From: Hyphomicrobiales bacterium
GTDB taxonomy: Bacteria; Pseudomonadota; Alphaproteobacteria; Rhizobiales; Rhizobiaceae
Assembly: GCA_900473175.1 (NCBI GenBank)
Contig: UCKM01000001.1
Span: 1-64,000, forward strand
Length of the DNA stretch: 64,000 bases
Direction: 5' to 3'
Below, in pieces: positions 1 through 8,932 of this stretch (positions are counted from its first letter, which is position 1; the number at the start of each line of letters is the position of its first letter). The translations under genes were made by a program, and so were the position numbers. The notes under the pieces were generated by a model. The model ran no database searches. It was not told the origin of the DNA and saw nothing but the letters and a program-made list of their open reading frames with translations.

Positions 1-31
1 GACCCTCCCCACGTTGGGGCAGGCTAAGGAG
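1..31 (+). promoter_or_regulatory. possible MerR-family (copper-type) operator/promoter, cut by window edge
   Basis: The first bases read GACCCTCCCC-acgtt-... with an imperfect partner arm GGGGCAGGCT (6 of 10 positions pair), followed by CTAAGG where a -10 element would lie. This resembles CueR/HmrR-type operators, which sit inside an unusually long 19-bp promoter spacer after TTGACC. The expected TT of the -35 would be just outside the window. Nothing links such control to gcvP, so the element may serve a gene to the left or be chance. Weak call. Confidence 0.25.
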
Positions 32-86
32 GAGACTGACTCCACCTTCTCATGCTTCATTCCACACCCCCGCTAAAGGCTTGATA

Positions 87-2885
87 ATGCAAAACACAAT
101 TTTCCCGTTTACCGACCGCCACATTGGCCCCAGCATCCAGGGCTCACGTGCGATGCTGGCGGCGCTTGGCATACCCTCGCTCGAGACACTCATTTCGCAG
201 GCCGTGCCGAAATCCATCCGGCTGGAGCGACCGCTCGACATTCCGGAAGCCATCAACGAAGCAGAGGCCCTTGGCGAACTTGCAGCCAAGATGGGGCGCA
301 ACAAGACACATAAGAGCTTTATCGGCCAAGGCTATCACGGCACGCATGTTCCGGCCGTCATCCAGCGCAATCTCTTTGAAAATCCAGCCTGGTACACGGC
401 CTATACGCCATACCAGTCCGAAATCAGCCAGGGGCGGCTTGAGCTCCTGTTCCATTTCCAGACACTGGTGACCGAACTGACCGGCCTGCCCGTGGCGTCG
501 GCCTCGTTGCTCGATGAGGCGACGGCGGTTGCCGAGGCTGTTGGCATAGCCTATCGACATCATCGCGAAAAGCGCTGCCGTATCGTGCTTGCCGGGGACG
601 TGCACCCGCAGATTCTGGATGTGGTCCGCACCCGCGCCGAGCCGCTTGGCATGAGCGTGAACGGCGGCGAGATTGACGGCGGGGTTGCTGCGATCATCGT
701 TCCATGGCCGGATACCTATGGGGTCTATGGCGATCATTCCGCCGTGATCAAATCTGCCAAGGCGGCCGGTGCATTAGTCATTGCGGTGGCTGATCCGCTC
801 GCACTGACGATCACCGCGTCGCCGGCGTCGCTCGGTGCCGATATCGCTGCCGGTTCCATGCAACGCTTCGGCGTGCCGATCGGCTACGGCGGCCCGCACG
901 CGGCCTATCTTGCGGTGACGGATGCGCTGACACGGCTTATTCCCGGTCGCTTGGTCGGGCAGTCGGTCGACAGCAAGGGGCGGGCAGGCTACCGCCTTGC
1001 TCTGCAGACCCGTGAACAGCACATTCGCCGCGACAAGGCGACATCGAATATCTGCACCGCCCAGGCATTGCTCGCCAACATGGCCGTATCCTTTGCCATC
1101 TGGCACGGGGCGCAAGGACTTCGGGCGATTGCAACGCGGGTCCATGCGCAAGCCTCGCGTTTGGCTGCGGGGCTTGAAGCCGCCGGACTCCGCCTTGGCG
1201 GCAAGCTGTTCTTCGACACGCTGACGGTCAGCGTTGCAGGCAAGGCGGCTGCCATTGCGGCCGAGGCCGAGAAGGGCGGACGTTTGCTGCGTATCGTCGA
1301 TCAGGACAGGCTGGGTATTACCGTGGACGAGACCACCACGGACGAGGACCTTGCCGCGCTGGCTGCCCTGTTTGGTGCAAAACTGCCTGATGCCGCTGAA
1401 TCGAAGTTGCCGGGTTTGCGGCCGGCCGAAGGGTTCATGAGCCAGGCCGTCTTTCATCAGCAACGTTCCGAGACCGAGATGATGCGGTTCCTGCGCCGGC
1501 TCGCCGACAAGGACCTTGCGCTTGATCGCGCCATGATCCCGCTTGGCTCCTGCACGATGAAGCTCAATGCAGCTGCCGAAATGCTTCCCGTCAGCTGGCA
1601 AAGCGTTGCCAATGTTCATCCGTTTGCCCCTGCCGATCACGCGCTCGGGTATAAATCACTCACCGACGATCTCGAGGCCTGGCTGGCGGAGATCACGGGC
1701 TTCGATGCGGTCTCCCTGCAGCCGAATGCGGGGAGCCAGGGTGAGTATGCTGGCCTCTTGGCGATCCGCCGCTACCACATCGACCGTGGCGATGATCACC
1801 GCGATGTCTGCCTCATTCCGGAATCGGCGCATGGCACCAATCCTGCCAGCGCCCACATGGCCGGCATGCGTGTGGTCGTGGTCGCCTGTGAAGACGAAGG
1901 CGATATCGATCTCGATGATCTGAAGGCCAAGGCGGAACTGCATGGCGCCAATCTGGCGGCGCTGATGATCACCTATCCCTCGACCCATGGCGTCTTCGAG
2001 GAGGGTGTGAAGGATATCTGCGCCGTCATTCACGCCCATGGCGGTCAGGTCTATTTCGATGGCGCCAACCTCAATGCCCTGGTCGGTCTGGCACGCCCTG
2101 GCGATATCGGCGCCGATGTCTGCCACATGAACCTCCACAAGACTTTCTGCATTCCGCATGGCGGCGGTGGTCCGGGTGTTGGCCCGATCGGCGTCAAGAA
2201 GCACCTTGCGCCATTCCTGCCCGGACATGTCACCACGGGTTCGGCGCACGCGGTTTCGGCCGCCCCCTTTGGCAGCGCGTCGATCCTGCCGATCACCTGG
2301 ATGTATATTCGTATGATGGGCGGCGCCGGACTGAAGCGCGCGACTGAAATGGCAATCCTCAATGCCAACTACATTGCCGGGCGGCTGAACGACTATTATC
2401 CGGTCCTGTTCAAGGGCCGCAACGGCCGGGTGGCGCATGAGTGCATCCTGGATACGCGCGTGTTGAAGGACAGTGCGGGCGTCAGCGTCGAGGACGTCGC
2501 CAAGCGGCTCATCGATTATGGCTTCCATGCGCCGACCATGTCCTGGCCGATACCGGGAACGTTGATGGTCGAGCCGACAGAGTCCGAGTCGAAACGCGAA
2601 ATCGACCGGTTTTGCGATGCGATGATTGCCATCGCCGGCGAGGCGGCGAAAGTTGCAAGCGGCGTATGGCCGAAGGACGACAATCCGCTGGTCAACGCAC
2701 CGCATCCTGCCGGCGATGTTCTTGCCGATGACTGGGCGCATCCCTATAGCCGCAGCGAGGCGAGCTTGCCGGCCGGAGAAAGCGAGGAAAACCCCAAATA
2801 CTGGCCGCCGGTGTCGCGTATCGACAATGTCGCAGGCGACCGCAATCTGGTCTGCTCATGCCCGCCCATGCAGGCCTATAGTTGA
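87..2885 (+). CDS. gcvP: glycine dehydrogenase (decarboxylating), P protein
   Basis: P protein of the glycine cleavage system. It decarboxylates glycine with PLP and passes the aminomethyl group to the lipoyl arm of GcvH. The protein is 932 aa, within the usual size for single-chain GcvP, with an N-terminal half and a C-terminal half of the fused two-subunit type. The PLP-lysine motif [16 protein letters not shown] is present with Lys at about residue 685, and the [10 protein letters not shown] motif lies near residue 490. An in-frame TTG lies six bases earlier at 81, but the ATG at 87 has AAAGG at 75-79 before it and is preferred. gcvT and gcvH, normally upstream in an operon, are not in the window, and the 86 bases before the start do not read as the end of gcvH. 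Identification is secure. Confidence 0.97.
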   Translation: MQNTIFPFTDRHIGPSIQGSRAMLAALGIPSLETLISQAVPKSIRLERPLDIPEAINEAEALGELAAKMGRNKTHKSFIGQGYHGTHVPAVIQRNLFENPAWYTAYTPYQSEISQGRLELLFHFQTLVTELTGLPVASASLLDEATAVAEAVGIAYRHHREKRCRIVLAGDVHPQILDVVRTRAEPLGMSVNGGEIDGGVAAIIVPWPDTYGVYGDHSAVIKSAKAAGALVIAVADPLALTITASPASLGADIAAGSMQRFGVPIGYGGPHAAYLAVTDALTRLIPGRLVGQSVDSKGRAGYRLALQTREQHIRRDKATSNICTAQALLANMAVSFAIWHGAQGLRAIATRVHAQASRLAAGLEAAGLRLGGKLFFDTLTVSVAGKAAAIAAEAEKGGRLLRIVDQDRLGITVDETTTDEDLAALAALFGAKLPDAAESKLPGLRPAEGFMSQAVFHQQRSETEMMRFLRRLADKDLALDRAMIPLGSCTMKLNAAAEMLPVSWQSVANVHPFAPADHALGYKSLTDDLEAWLAEITGFDAVSLQPNAGSQGEYAGLLAIRRYHIDRGDDHRDVCLIPESAHGTNPASAHMAGMRVVVVACEDEGDIDLDDLKAKAELHGANLAALMITYPSTHGVFEEGVKDICAVIHAHGGQVYFDGANLNALVGLARPGDIGADVCHMNLHKTFCIPHGGGGPGVGPIGVKKHLAPFLPGHVTTGSAHAVSAAPFGSASILPITWMYIRMMGGAGLKRATEMAILNANYIAGRLNDYYPVLFKGRNGRVAHECILDTRVLKDSAGVSVEDVAKRLIDYGFHAPTMSWPIPGTLMVEPTESESKREIDRFCDAMIAIAGEAAKVASGVWPKDDNPLVNAPHPAGDVLADDWAHPYSRSEASLPAGESEENPKYWPPVSRIDNVAGDRNLVCSCPPMQAYS

Positions 2886-3490
2886 GCTATTGACGCCGCT
2901 CCCGCCAGACTAACCATATGACAGCGCTATGTTAGCCGACCAGTCCATGGTCCAGGTATTGGACGCCATCAACCTGGGCGCGCCGCAATATTTGCCGATA
3001 TTTCCCCCGCGTAAACCAATCTCAACATCCGATGCCCGGTTCCCGTGTTTAACGCTTTCGTAGCATTTTGCGATAGCGAATGTGTGAGCTATTGGGAAGG
3101 TATCGAGCAGCTGATTGTGCTCACTGGGAAATATCAAAAAGTAAGTCCCAGGCGTCGTTCGTTCATAAGCTACTCCACTTGCGGACTTTCTTTGTGAGAA
3201 TGCATATATCCGCCAATTAGCTTGCGCTTGAGGTTGTCTGCTGTCCTCGATAACAGGTGGCCGCATAGTAATGACTCCCATGCCAAATCGGACATCGTCC
3301 GGATAAATCGGCATTAAAACACGTGGCGGCTTTCGGAATTAATCTGTCCGCGGGAAAATAAGCCTTCTACTATTGTTGAATTGAACTGCCGATCGTTTGT
3401 CGTGTACGCCTTACCTCGCTTGAAGTCGGAAGGCACCGCCTGCATGGTGCGTGTTTGCGGTATCCGGACCAGATGTATGTTGGAAGAGAA
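2886..3490. other. 605-bp gap, no supported gene, low-GC toward the right
   Basis: Between gcvP and the next plausible gene, composition shifts from GC-rich coding sequence to AT-rich sequence, clearest at 3300-3500. An open frame of 134 codons runs on the minus strand (3314 to 2910), but it lacks family motifs and a good ribosome-binding site and is not called. A short plus-strand frame from 2929 (MLADQSMVQVLDAINL...) runs to a stop near 3060 and could be a relic. I see no repeat, tRNA or terminator here. The stretch looks like the left part of a small accessory islet. Confidence 0.5.
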
Positions 3491-3811
3491 ATGATCATAC
3501 ATCGGAAAACAAGGCTTGCACTCTCCTATGGGGTGCTTGCCGTGTCGGTGCCGTATTTTTTGCTTTTCTTTGCTCTGGCTACCTCATTCTCTCCAGAAAT
3601 GGTATTTGACGGAAGGCAGCAGTGGTCATCCGTTTTAACTGGCATCGCCGTGTTTGCTCCGCAATCGTTCGTTCTGCTGCTCATCTCTTTTGCAATGTTT
3701 TTATTTATTCGACGTGATCCGGAGTTCGTTCAACTCGTGATCCTCTGGTTGATTTTTTTCATTGTTGGAAACATCTGGACCATTTTCATTTTAAACGCCT
3801 TGAATGCGTGA
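3491..3811 (+). CDS. small three-helix membrane protein of unknown function
   Basis: A 106-aa protein with three strongly hydrophobic segments, at about residues 11-31, 46-68 and 79-103. The second is followed by FIRRDPEF, a short positively charged loop. The ATG at 3491 is preceded by GGAAGAGAA, a better start than the upstream in-frame ATG at 3455. It is followed after 12 bases by the next gene, so the two probably share a transcript. Base composition is more AT-rich than in flanking genes, which fits horizontal acquisition. I do not recognise a family. A small membrane protein beside a larger secreted or toxic partner could be an immunity protein, but nothing in the sequence shows this. 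Confidence 0.55.
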   Translation: MIIHRKTRLALSYGVLAVSVPYFLLFFALATSFSPEMVFDGRQQWSSVLTGIAVFAPQSFVLLLISFAMFLFIRRDPEFVQLVILWLIFFIVGNIWTIFILNALNA

Positions 3812-3823
3812 GGATTTTAAACG

Positions 3824-4192
3824 ATGGCAAAACAACCTGTATCTAAATTCCAGGACGTAACATTAGATTTTATTGCAAAGAACACGCCAGAAGCCGAGGA
3901 ATTAGCTGCGAAACTCGGCGTTTCCGACAATGCTCTCCTCGGCGCAGTAGCTAACGAATTTGACACGAGATTCAACCCAGACTTGATATTCGATACTCGA
4001 GGCGGAACCATACTGTGGGTTGGTGATTTGATCGCAAGCATTTTTAACAGTGATCAAATCTTGAATAACTATGAGGCAATCAAAGCGTCAAATCCAAATG
4101 TTGGCGGATTGAAGCCTGCCAATCCGGCAACCATCGACGTGGGTCCTGCAAATTTCAGGATTAGCACCGCTATCCATCTTCTTAACAGTTAG
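3824..4192 (+). pseudogene. hypothetical protein, probably the truncated N-terminal part of a longer protein
   Basis: The open frame gives 122 aa with an Asp/Glu-rich helical N-terminus (SKFQDVTLDFIAKNTPEAEE) and ends in DVGPANFRISTAIHLLNS followed by TAG at 4190. The same frame continues past the stop for about 50 more codons without interruption, reading TAAHPSNGDDPLDLKKYNGHY, which has a composition like the preceding protein. This suggests a nonsense mutation in a longer gene that has then decayed, but a genuine short protein cannot be excluded. The sequence is AT-rich compared with gcvP. It is probably co-transcribed with the small membrane protein 12 bases upstream. No family is assigned. 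The phrase DVGPANFRISTAI hints at an effector-like enzyme, but this is impression only. Confidence 0.45.
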
Positions 4193-4361
4193 ACGGCTGC
4201 TCACCCCTCGAACGGCGATGACCCGTTGGACCTCAAAAAGTACAACGGTCACTATTGCGCTCGGCGTGGTTCCATAATTCCTGTTATGCCGCATTGGCGT
4301 GCACCCGGGCACATTCTGCTTTCAATTGCGACTTGGTACCGAAGTGTGTTCCACGCGAATC

Positions 4362-5591
4362 TCAAACGTTGCGTATGATTGCAGGATCAAGCGTGAAAAG
4401 TTCTTGTGCCCTGCCCACACCCCGCAAGGCATAGCGGCCGACGCACACCAGCTTCTTTTGCAGGGCTTCCGGAAGAGCCGAGGCAAAGCGATCGGAAAAG
4501 AGGATATCCTGATCGACCGACCGGCACATGGACGCAATGCGGCTGACCTCGTTTACCGCGGGTCCCACAACCGTGAAATCGAGCCGCGTATCGCTGCCGA
4601 TATTGCCGTAGAACACTTCTCCGATATGGACGCCGAGATAGACATTCGTCGCCGGCTGGCCAGCGGCCCCGCGCGCCGCGTTCAGGACAACCAGACGTTG
4701 ACGCAGGAGTTTTTGGGCCTTGAGCGCCGCGGTGCAGGCGGTTGCTGAATCGCCTTCAGTGAAGATCGCCAGCGTCCCGTCGCCGATAAGCTTAAGCACA
4801 TCACCGCCTGCTTCCTGGATCGATGAAATGACCGCCTCCGCATAGTCGTTGAGCATCGGAATGATCGCATCGGGCGCGGCTGCATCGGATATACGGGTGT
4901 AGTCGCGCAAGTCGGAATACCAGAGCACCGCTTCGATACGATCGGCGGCGCCACGGTTCATGCGACCAGCAAGCACGCGCTTGGCCGCGTCACGGCCGAG
5001 ATAGACCTCCGCCAGTGTCCGGACGATGCGGGTCAGCGACGCGCACTTCATGGCAAGAGCCAACCCGCGTACGAGCCGCCTCAGCGCGGCGATTTCGGCG
5101 TCGGCGAAACCTTCAGGATGGTCCGTGGTCCAGGACGAATAGAAGCAATCCATTTCGCCGATGCTGCCCTGGCTGGAGAAATGATAAATCAGCGCAAGGT
5201 AGTCGGTGCATCCCTCCTGTTTCAGGGTCACAAGCTGCCGGAATGGCGAGGTGTCGATGTTGGTCAGCCGCTCGCGCATTTCTGCTTCGCCAATCTGCAG
5301 CAGATGGAAGAAGGTGGAATTGCGCCAGTTCTCGGCGCTTTCGCCCTGTTGCGATGAGCGATACTCGATGATCGGCTTGTCGACCTCACCTTCCCGGCGC
5401 CAGAGAAACACCCTGCCCTCGTAGATCGGATGCAGCGTATCGACGAACGTATTGGCGCGCTCGAGCCTGATGCCCGCGGCAAGACATCTTGCGCAAAATC
5501 CATCGACCAGATCCGTCTCGGATGCGCCACAAACGCCCTGCGTGTCGAGCCAGGTTTCGATTTCAACGATATCGTCTTCGTTCATGATCAT
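4362..5591 (-). CDS. class III adenylate/guanylate cyclase
   Basis: A 409-aa soluble cyclase that would make cAMP (or cGMP) from the nucleoside triphosphate. The N-terminal 200 residues form an unassigned sensory-like region. The C-terminal catalytic domain starts near residue 215 with AVLWYSDLRDYTRI, whose Asp residues (about 227 and 231) bind metal, and goes on to GGDVLKLIGDGTLAIF around residue 271 and GVHIGEVFYGNIGS. The frame stays open upstream to 5726, but MIMNEDD at 5591 (or the ATG at 5585) gives a normal N-terminus, and the extra 45 residues look like read-through. No membrane segment is seen. The gene is transcribed away from the type IV secretion operon and shares its 438-bp upstream region. 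Substrate choice (ATP or GTP) is not settled by reading. Confidence 0.88.
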   Translation of the reverse strand: MIMNEDDIVEIETWLDTQGVCGASETDLVDGFCARCLAAGIRLERANTFVDTLHPIYEGRVFLWRREGEVDKPIIEYRSSQQGESAENWRNSTFFHLLQIGEAEMRERLTNIDTSPFRQLVTLKQEGCTDYLALIYHFSSQGSIGEMDCFYSSWTTDHPEGFADAEIAALRRLVRGLALAMKCASLTRIVRTLAEVYLGRDAAKRVLAGRMNRGAADRIEAVLWYSDLRDYTRISDAAAPDAIIPMLNDYAEAVISSIQEAGGDVLKLIGDGTLAIFTEGDSATACTAALKAQKLLRQRLVVLNAARGAAGQPATNVYLGVHIGEVFYGNIGSDTRLDFTVVGPAVNEVSRIASMCRSVDQDILFSDRFASALPEALQKKLVCVGRYALRGVGRAQELFTLDPAIIRNV

Positions 5592-6029
5592 ACGCTCTCG
5601 CTGCTGTTGGCAAACGGGTATCATGTCCGGCGCGTTTGACCAAGGTTTCCTGTGGCCACGTGTGCCGGTCAATCGTCTTGGCCCAGGAAAATCATTCGGC
5701 GTTTTCTGGCGTTGCAACCCATTCAATTATAAAGCAAATATCGTTCATAACATGAGAAATCGACGCGGCAACTAAGACTAAAGTCTGATTGACAGGAGCA
5801 ACGCAACTAAATACACGCAATACGTTGCATAATTTCTGTAATACAACGCATCCGAGTGTTGATAAGCCTTATTGATCTGAAAAAATCAAAGGCATCGTCA
5901 GACTTTCGCTTTTCTTTTTTGCAAACCGAATTTACGGTTGAGAATAATATTAAGAGTTTATTTCAGGCGGGTCGATTTTGAGTTCTGCATTTCAAGTACC
6001 GTGTCCCTTTTTTTGGTTGTGGCAAGGCC
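5592..6029. promoter_or_regulatory. divergent control region between cyclase and T4SS operon
   Basis: This 438-bp AT-rich stretch carries no gene. A plausible plus-strand promoter is TTGACA at 5789-5794 with TACACG 17 bases later at 5812-5817. Three CAACG/CGTTG elements follow in alternating orientation: GCAACG at 5798-5803, CGTTGC at 5823-5828 and CAACG near 5844-5848. A small inverted repeat AGACT-aa-AGTCT precedes the promoter at 5776-5787, and AACCG/CGGTT arms lie at 5924-5928 and 5935-5939. The repeated half-sites around the start region would suit a repressor or activator of the virB operon. No regulator gene is adjacent, so this is inference. Confidence 0.35.
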
Positions 6030-6752
6030 ATGAATAAACATGGCTTGGAACCGGCCAGCCGGGAGGCGAACAACGGGCCTGACCCGCGTTATTTCAGCGA
6101 AGCGGTTCGCTGGGAGAATGATGTAATCCGCTCGGTCAAGCGGTCCCGCCGCCTGGCTTGGATCGTGGCCGCTTTCAGTGCAGTACTTGCTGGTCTTGCC
6201 ATGGGATGCCTGGCGCTGCTTCTGCCGCTGAAAAGCTTTGAGCCCTACGTGATCGAAGTCGACAAGACGACCGGGTTCATGGAGATCAAGCGGCCGCTCG
6301 CGGACGGGGACCTGACCCAATCGGAAGCAATTACCCGGATGAATGTCGTGCGCTATGTCAAGGCGCGCGAAACCTATGATCCCGCCGCGGTCCAGGACAA
6401 TTTCGATCTGGCGCAACTGCTTTCGACCGGCGATGCGGGACGCGATCTCGTCAATCTTTATAGCCCGTCCAGCCAGACGAATCCTGTCAATCGCTTTGGC
6501 CGGCAGACACGCGTGCTGACCACAATCAAGTCGGTGCAAATTCCGAATAATCGCACTGCAATTGTCCGGTTTTCGACACAGCGGGTCGGTCAGGATACCG
6601 GTCCTGAAGAGCATTGGGTCGCCCTGATGCATTTCCGCTATACGCGCGAGCCGAAGACGAATGAATGGCGATTCGACAATCCCTTGGGCTTTCAGATCAC
6701 CGACTATCGCCGCGATCAGGAAAGTGTTCCTTCCTCGGATACGGGTCATTAG
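6030..6752 (+). CDS. virB8: T4SS inner-membrane scaffold protein VirB8
   Basis: A 240-aa bitopic protein with a short cytoplasmic N-terminus, one membrane helix at about residues 44-66 (WIVAAFSAVLAGLAMGCLALLL) and a periplasmic domain. Early motifs typical of VirB8 are present: YFSEAVRWENDVIRS before the helix, FEPYVIEVDKTTG just after it, and NPLGFQITDYR near the end, matching the NPxG region used in dimerisation. VirB8 nucleates the inner-membrane complex and contacts VirB9 and VirB10. It is the first gene of the operon and virB9 starts two bases after its stop. No overlap problem and no truncation is seen. Confidence 0.9.
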   Translation: MNKHGLEPASREANNGPDPRYFSEAVRWENDVIRSVKRSRRLAWIVAAFSAVLAGLAMGCLALLLPLKSFEPYVIEVDKTTGFMEIKRPLADGDLTQSEAITRMNVVRYVKARETYDPAAVQDNFDLAQLLSTGDAGRDLVNLYSPSSQTNPVNRFGRQTRVLTTIKSVQIPNNRTAIVRFSTQRVGQDTGPEEHWVALMHFRYTREPKTNEWRFDNPLGFQITDYRRDQESVPSSDTGH

Positions 6753-6754
6753 CC

Positions 6755-7558
6755 ATGAAGACCCATCATCGCTTTAAGTTGCGTTTTTTGCTTGGCGTGC
6801 TGGTCGGCGTTTCGCTTGGCACTGGCGGTGCCCTTGCGGAAGTCGCTCCACGCCGTGGAACGGCGGATGCGCGCGTCCGTACGGTCTATTATAACCCTGC
6901 CAATGTCGTTTCGATCGATGCCACCCATGGCGTTTCGACGATGATTGTTCTCGGCGATGCCGAGAAAATCGAGACGGTGGCGGTCGGTGACAGTCTTTCC
7001 TGGAAGATCGAGCCCAACAAGCGCGGCAACATCATTTTCCTGAAGCCGGTCGAGGCAAAAACGACAACCAACATGAACGTGGTCAGCGACAAGCATGTCT
7101 ATACGTTCATTCTGCGCTCGCACGCAGAAGCCGAAGGCGACCAGACCTATATGGTCAAGTTCCGCTATCCCGACGAGGAGGCCGATGCCAAGCTTCTGGC
7201 GGAAGCCCAGCGTGATGTCTCGGAGCCTAACCGCGACAACTTCAAGTTCGACAACAGCAACACCAATTATTCATACCGCGGCGACAAGGAACTCAAGCCC
7301 ACATACGCCTTCGATGACGGGGTCAAGACGTGGTTTCGCTTCGACGGCGATATTCCATCGATCTTCATCGTGGAGGGCGGCAAGCATGAGATTCTCGCCA
7401 ACTTCCGGCGCGAGGGTGAATATCTCGTTGTCGACAAGATCGCCAAACAATGGATGCTGCGACGCGGCGACGCTGCCCTGTGTCTCTTCAATCTGAAGAA
7501 GTCAGGGACATCGGTGGTCTCGGCGAAAAGCGGTATTGCCGAAAACAGGATGAGGTGA
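6755..7558 (+). CDS. virB9: T4SS outer-membrane complex protein VirB9
   Basis: A 267-aa secreted protein with a clear signal peptide (LRFLLGVLVGVSLGTGGALAE, cleavage near residue 28). The mature part has the VirB9/CagX/TrbG pattern: an N-terminal beta domain with GVSTMIVLGDAEKIETVAVGD and IIFLKPVEAKTTTNMNV, and a C-terminal part with LKPTYAFDDGVKTWFRF, which in this family forms the outer-membrane cap with VirB7 and VirB10. The frame is open from 6665, but the ATG at 6755, two bases after virB8 and directly before the signal peptide, is the sensible start. Its stop is two bases from virB10. Confidence 0.92.
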   Translation: MKTHHRFKLRFLLGVLVGVSLGTGGALAEVAPRRGTADARVRTVYYNPANVVSIDATHGVSTMIVLGDAEKIETVAVGDSLSWKIEPNKRGNIIFLKPVEAKTTTNMNVVSDKHVYTFILRSHAEAEGDQTYMVKFRYPDEEADAKLLAEAQRDVSEPNRDNFKFDNSNTNYSYRGDKELKPTYAFDDGVKTWFRFDGDIPSIFIVEGGKHEILANFRREGEYLVVDKIAKQWMLRRGDAALCLFNLKKSGTSVVSAKSGIAENRMR

Positions 7559-7561
7559 GCC

Positions 7562-8899
7562 ATGCCTGATCCCGATTACCACCAGAACGTCGAAGTCGAA
7601 GAAAGTGCGCAATCGCAGGTTGCTGAGCCGAAGCGGGGCCTGAGCAAGGCGGCTGTCATCGTCTTGTTCGCTCTGGTCGCGATGCCCCTCTTGGCTATGC
7701 CGTTCTGGCTTGCCAAACCCTCGGTGCCGGACAATGTCGATAGTGGCGCAGATGAAGAGTTGCTGCCTTCGGCCGGACACGTGCAGTTAAACCTCCCGCC
7801 GGCGCCGAAAGAAACGCCGCCAGAGCCAACCCCGGCCCAACCCACGCACGATGCGCAGGCGGATGCCGAGGCCGAACGGCAGCGGTTGGCCAACGAGGAA
7901 GAAGCGCGCCGGCTGGCGGAAGCGCGCAAGGCGCTTGAAGCCGAACAACATGCCCGCGACGCCGAGAACGATCAAAAGAGATGGGAGCGGTACCGCTCAC
8001 CCATGGTGGTCACGGAAACAGGCGGTCAGGTCGATCCGATGGCTCCGCCGCAGCCCGTCAAGCCGCCGGAACAGGCGGAAAAAAGCGCCGCCACCTTCCA
8101 GGACACCAATCCCAATGGCCAGTTCCTTTCGGCTATGGCGGCGAAGCCGGTGGAAGTTGCGAAGGCTGAGCAGAACAAGCGCATCGATGCGCTGGTGCCG
8201 CAGGGGACGATGATCCGCGGCGTGCTCGAGACCGCGGTGCAGACCGATCTGCCCGGCATGGTGCGCGCGGTCACCACCGAAGACGTATGGTCGTTCGACG
8301 GACGGCGCATCCTCATTCCGTCCGGGTCGCGGATGATCGGCGAATACAATGCGGGGGTGGAGCAGAACCAGCGGCGCGCCTTTATCGTATGGAACCGGCT
8401 GATGCGCGCCGATGGGGTGTCGTTGAATCTCGGCTCGATCGGCACGGATGAACTCGGCGTCTCCGGGTCTGCAGGTGACGTCAACAATCACTATCTCGCC
8501 AAGTATGGTTCGGCCATCCTCCTGAGTACGTTGAGCGCCGGCGCTCAAATCCTTTCGACGTCGCAGGGCAGCCAAAGCTACAACACCGGACCCATCACCA
8601 GTACGATCCAGGATCCGACGACCGGAAAGGTGACATCGACCACGACCTATCCGGATAGTAACATCGGCGGCGATCTCGCTGCCAAGGGTGCTGCCGTTGC
8701 CGCACAGAGCTTTTCGCAGGTGGCGCAGGAGATGTTGAAGAACTCTCTCAACGTAAAGCCCACCATCAGCATCAACCAGGGCACGCCGGTCGCCATTTTC
8801 GTGCGACGCGACCTCGATTTCTCGGCGCTCTATCCCGATCCTGTTCAGGAGCGGCTCAAGGAACTCAAACAAGGACGTGGCTGGGATGGCAAATATTAG
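7562..8899 (+). CDS. virB10: T4SS core channel protein VirB10
   Basis: A 445-aa protein spanning both membranes. A short cytoplasmic tail precedes one inner-membrane helix at about residues 29-51 (AAVIVLFALVAMPLLAMPFWL). Next comes a proline-rich and charged periplasmic stretch, with PPAPKETPPEPTPAQPTH and an Ala/Glu/Arg-rich coiled region around residues 95-140. The conserved C-terminal beta-barrel domain follows, with IPQGTMIRGVLETAVQTDLPG, RILIPSGSRMIGEYN and the late motif QGTPVAIFVRRDLDFS. VirB10 senses the ATPases and opens the outer-membrane pore. The Glu/Ala-rich linker makes the protein long for the family. It sits directly between virB9 and virB11 as in most T4SS operons. Confidence 0.93.
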   Translation: MPDPDYHQNVEVEESAQSQVAEPKRGLSKAAVIVLFALVAMPLLAMPFWLAKPSVPDNVDSGADEELLPSAGHVQLNLPPAPKETPPEPTPAQPTHDAQADAEAERQRLANEEEARRLAEARKALEAEQHARDAENDQKRWERYRSPMVVTETGGQVDPMAPPQPVKPPEQAEKSAATFQDTNPNGQFLSAMAAKPVEVAKAEQNKRIDALVPQGTMIRGVLETAVQTDLPGMVRAVTTEDVWSFDGRRILIPSGSRMIGEYNAGVEQNQRRAFIVWNRLMRADGVSLNLGSIGTDELGVSGSAGDVNNHYLAKYGSAILLSTLSAGAQILSTSQGSQSYNTGPITSTIQDPTTGKVTSTTTYPDSNIGGDLAAKGAAVAAQSFSQVAQEMLKNSLNVKPTISINQGTPVAIFVRRDLDFSALYPDPVQERLKELKQGRGWDGKY

Positions 8900-8932
8900 T
8901 GCACGCATCCTGGCCTCGAGGGGTGGCCCGCG

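Noticed and set aside
1656-2741. 361-codon minus-strand frame inside gcvP
   Set aside because: It is a shadow of high-GC third-position bias. gcvP on the plus strand is unambiguous.
2910-3314. 134-codon minus-strand open frame after gcvP
   Set aside because: No recognisable motif, no good ribosome-binding site, and its C-terminal part looks random. Not strong enough to call.
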